Position numbers and translations under genes: made by a program
Shown here: positions 61,552 through 64,000 of the stretch, piece by piece
Layout of the letters: every line of letters begins with the position of its first letter
Position numbering within the stretch: the first letter of the stretch is position 1
Source of the DNA: Cyanobacteria bacterium SIG26
Lineage (GTDB): Bacteria > Cyanobacteriota > Vampirovibrionia > Gastranaerophilales > Gastranaerophilaceae
Reading direction: 5' to 3'
NCBI GenBank assembly: GCA_015152555.1
Contig: SUTS01000003.1
Coordinates: 62,001 to 126,000 of the forward strand
DNA: 64,000 bases
The notes under the pieces: generated by a model
Told to the model about the DNA's origin: nothing
The model's database searches: none
The model's input: only the letters and a program-made list of their open reading frames with translations

Positions 61552-64000
61552 CTAACCGGCCTCCTTATTAACCTGCGGAGCCTTCATCTTCCCAAAGAAA
61601 AACTGAGAAATTAAAGTCACACCTGCAACTCCTGCACCTAACTTACCAAACTTTGATAACCAAGTTTTACTATTAAATTTATTATTAAATAATTTAAAAA
61701 TAAATTCATCCGGCGCACTTCCCAATTTATTAAATCTTTCAAAAGAAGTCGCCCAATATTCTTTACCATCTAAAAGTACATGCGGAAATGCAAAATACTT
61801 TTCGCCACCAAGTTTTTCTAAAACAGTACGCCTAAAAGCTTTATAATCATCGAAGAATGCTTCATTTTTAAATTTATTTTCTATATCAGGATGAATATCA
61901 CCACCGAACATCATATTCATAACTTTTGAAAAATAATTTTTATCATGAGGAACTTCAACTTTTTCACCATTAGGAACATTATTCAAATATCTATTAACAA
62001 CCTTACCCTCTTTTACTTCAATTTGTGAAGTATCAGTCACCTCAGGATTTAAATTCCGACGTTGAGCAAATTTAACAGCAAAATCAGAAGTATGCCCTTC
62101 TAATAATGTAGATTTTGCTAATTCCACCAATTCCTCTTTGACTTCTCTTAGCATCTTATCATCAAGAACAGCTCCTAAACCTTCTAAGTGAGACACCTTA
62201 TAATACAAATTATTTAACTCTAAAAATCTATAGAAAGAACTTCTTACACCAGTAATTCTATCCGCTACAAAGTCCAAATAAGCTTGCTTTAAAGACGCAC
62301 GATTACTATTATCATAACCCCATAAAGTTTCTATCGTTTTACCCATATTATGTGGCATTAAATCATTTTTAACATTATCAAAAGTCGTTGATACTAGAGA
62401 TTTATATAAATTATTATCATTATCAACAGACATGCCGGAAGTTTTTGAATACATTTTAACAAAAATAGTTCTCATATCATTCAAAAAAGAATCAAAAAGC
62501 TGTTTATCTGATGTAATAGTCTCAATTTTATTTCTTAATACGGCACCGGCAAATTCTCTATCTAACTTTCCTTTAGAAATTTCATCAGGAGTAAATTTTA
62601 GAGCTTTCATTATATCATCAGAAGTGTTATTCCAAACATCAGCAAGTAACGTATGTTCAGCTTGTCCAACTTGTTCATGAGCATACTTAGCTAACACATT
62701 TGTATTTGCAGCAAACTTAACGATAATATCATTGATAGAAGTAAGTTTGTTAATTAAACCTTCAGATAAAATCTTTGCAGGTCTTGCCTCAAAAACTTGT
62801 TCTAAAGGAGTCTTTTGAGAGGTTTGCGCTGAATGATTTATGTTCATCAATATAAACTCTAATCTTTTTGCAAGCTTCGTATCTGGATTATCCCCCAAAT
62901 AGTTTTTAATATTTTGTTCAAGTAAATTATTGATAACTTTTGTATGGTTAGAAAACTCAGGAGTTTGAGCATCCATTATCCCTGCGTTTCTAAAATTTTC
63001 GGCAATAACATCTCGATTTGGTATAATCTTATCAAGCTCATCATCAGGTAATTTTACCGCTTCAAAGTGCGATTTTAACACATTCCGAAGCTCATCAATA
63101 GTATCGCCATTTATACTATATGCACTCTTATAATCTAAATCTTTAGCCAAATCAAACTTCACAGCCTCAGCTAATGATGGATTTAAACCTTTTGTCAAAA
63201 CAGATTCAACATCTTTTACAACAGTTTCTGATAATGGTTGACCCTTATGAGTATCTAAAACGGATTTTAAACCTTCAATTCGCTCGCTATAATCATATTT
63301 TGCAGCTTCTTGATTGAAATTAGCAAGCAGATTTTTAGTTTGAGCTTCTTTACGATTATACAAATATTTTTCAACAGGTTTTTCTAAACCATTACAGATT
63401 AATGCACTCATTATAGGAGCCGCAAAACCTGAGGTTAACATCCACATAGTGTTATTTTGTAATGCAATCTTGCGCATTTTTTCTTGAATAAATTCGCGTC
63501 TATTAGGAATATCTTTAGGAACATTTAATTTATCACCAATTTTATTTATCTCTTTATCAGAATACAAATCCCACGGAATAAATTGATGATCCTGATAAAA
63601 CATCTTTTTACGCCCAAAACTATCTTCATATTGTTGTCTTACATTTACCCCATGGATTAAGTATGCCGGCAATTGTAAAAATAATTTTGGCCAAATATCC
63701 ATTGCTGCAAAAAATGAAGTTAAACCAATAAATTCAAATAGCTTGGCCTGTGAAGTTTGTTTTTTAGTAAACAGATAAGTTGCAATAGCTAAACCGCCTA
63801 ACTTCATACCAACATCATTTAAACGCCCCAATTCATGATCATTTGCTTTACCTTTAACAGCCTTTCCAAAAGCTTTTACGTCATATTTAAAATCTTTCGC
63901 CAACTCTGACGGGCCATCAAACAACCCCTTTTTCAAAAGTTTGCCATTACTTGGCAACGGTTTAATAAACGTTCTGTTTGACAATTCTTTATTAATATCA
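61552..64000 (-). CDS. Large membrane-associated hypothetical protein, 5' end beyond window
   Basis: At least 815 residues. The frame is still open at the window edge (codons before the TTG at 63984 read D-I-N-K-E), so the true start lies outside. Hydrophobic segments near residues 55-70, 85-115 and 180-205 (ATYLFTKK, FIGLTSFFAAMDIWP, WMLTSGFAAPIMSALICN), and one at the C-terminus (GVAGVTLISQFFFGK), flank a long helical, highly charged central body. No domain is recognised. It ends next to the GH13 start and probably forms an operon with it. Confidence 0.75.
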   Translation of the reverse strand, partial: DINKELSNRTFIKPLPSNGKLLKKGLFDGPSELAKDFKYDVKAFGKAVKGKANDHELGRLNDVGMKLGGLAIATYLFTKKQTSQAKLFEFIGLTSFFAAMDIWPKLFLQLPAYLIHGVNVRQQYEDSFGRKKMFYQDHQFIPWDLYSDKEINKIGDKLNVPKDIPNRREFIQEKMRKIALQNNTMWMLTSGFAAPIMSALICNGLEKPVEKYLYNRKEAQTKNLLANFNQEAAKYDYSERIEGLKSVLDTHKGQPLSETVVKDVESVLTKGLNPSLAEAVKFDLAKDLDYKSAYSINGDTIDELRNVLKSHFEAVKLPDDELDKIIPNRDVIAENFRNAGIMDAQTPEFSNHTKVINNLLEQNIKNYLGDNPDTKLAKRLEFILMNINHSAQTSQKTPLEQVFEARPAKILSEGLINKLTSINDIIVKFAANTNVLAKYAHEQVGQAEHTLLADVWNNTSDDIMKALKFTPDEISKGKLDREFAGAVLRNKIETITSDKQLFDSFLNDMRTIFVKMYSKTSGMSVDNDNNLYKSLVSTTFDNVKNDLMPHNMGKTIETLWGYDNSNRASLKQAYLDFVADRITGVRSSFYRFLELNNLYYKVSHLEGLGAVLDDKMLREVKEELVELAKSTLLEGHTSDFAVKFAQRRNLNPEVTDTSQIEVKEGKVVNRYLNNVPNGEKVEVPHDKNYFSKVMNMMFGGDIHPDIENKFKNEAFFDDYKAFRRTVLEKLGGEKYFAFPHVLLDGKEYWATSFERFNKLGSAPDEFIFKLFNNKFNSKTWLSKFGKLGAGVAGVTLISQFFFGKMKAPQVNKEAG

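Noticed and set aside
1-64000. CRISPR array, prophage, or insertion sequence
   Set aside because: No regularly spaced repeats, Cas-like, phage structural or transposase genes were seen on either strand.

Overview
The window is AT-rich chromosomal DNA (mostly about 30% GC by eye) from a Gram-negative, fermentative anaerobe. The best fit is a gut non-photosynthetic cyanobacterium (Melainabacteria/Vampirovibrionia, order Gastranaerophilales). This is inferred from pyruvate:ferredoxin oxidoreductase, a TonB/ExbB/ExbD envelope system, lipoproteins, a Tic20-like membrane protein, and many unplaced proteins with a short SFxG-like N-terminal tag. No 16S gene or other decisive marker is present.

Layout. 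1-5.8 kb: a minus-strand trio of unusual proteins, two tandem HNH-like paralogues flanking a protein with a LuxR/sigma-4-like HTH and seven exact 36-residue mTERF-like repeats. 5.8-13.4 kb: trxB, a lipoprotein, pgi, a repeat island with a frame-broken orphan, and nifJ. 13.6-25.3 kb: a RelA/SpoT-like protein, a 23S rRNA methyltransferase, tRNA-Val, a sigma factor, recN, leuD, a TPR protein, a Tic20-like protein and rpsL-rpsG. 25.3-33.3 kb: a hybrid-cluster-protein homologue that has lost its metal ligands beside a glutaredoxin, then wecB, a radical SAM protein, an AI-2E permease and small envelope proteins. 33.3-35.0 kb: an accessory mini-island ending at tRNA-Phe, with a copy of the tRNA 3' end at its far side. 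35.1-43.6 kb: infC, a TPR lipid/secreted protein, dus, two paralogous exported proteins and tonB-exbB-exbD-exbD. 43.6-53.9 kb: tRNA modification and translation genes (mtaB, fmt-like, mnmG, aspS, NFACT) with several tiny unknowns. 53.9-56.6 kb: rpsE-rpmD-rplO-secY. 56.6-64.0 kb: a hairpin-rich gap, leuC, and a minus-strand cluster of an unknown, a GH13 enzyme with an EF-hand-like loop, and a large truncated membrane protein.

Two patterns run across the window. First, at least ten genes that lack a Shine-Dalgarno sequence have a TATAAT-like hexamer 6 nt (one case 7) before the ATG, which predicts leaderless mRNAs. Other genes have strong AGGAGG-type sites, so two initiation modes appear to coexist. 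Second, eight otherwise unrelated proteins carry a [ST/N]-F-x-[G/A/S] tag in the first 10-50 residues. This may be a lineage-specific targeting or processing signal. No CRISPR array, transposase, integrase or prophage gene was seen.
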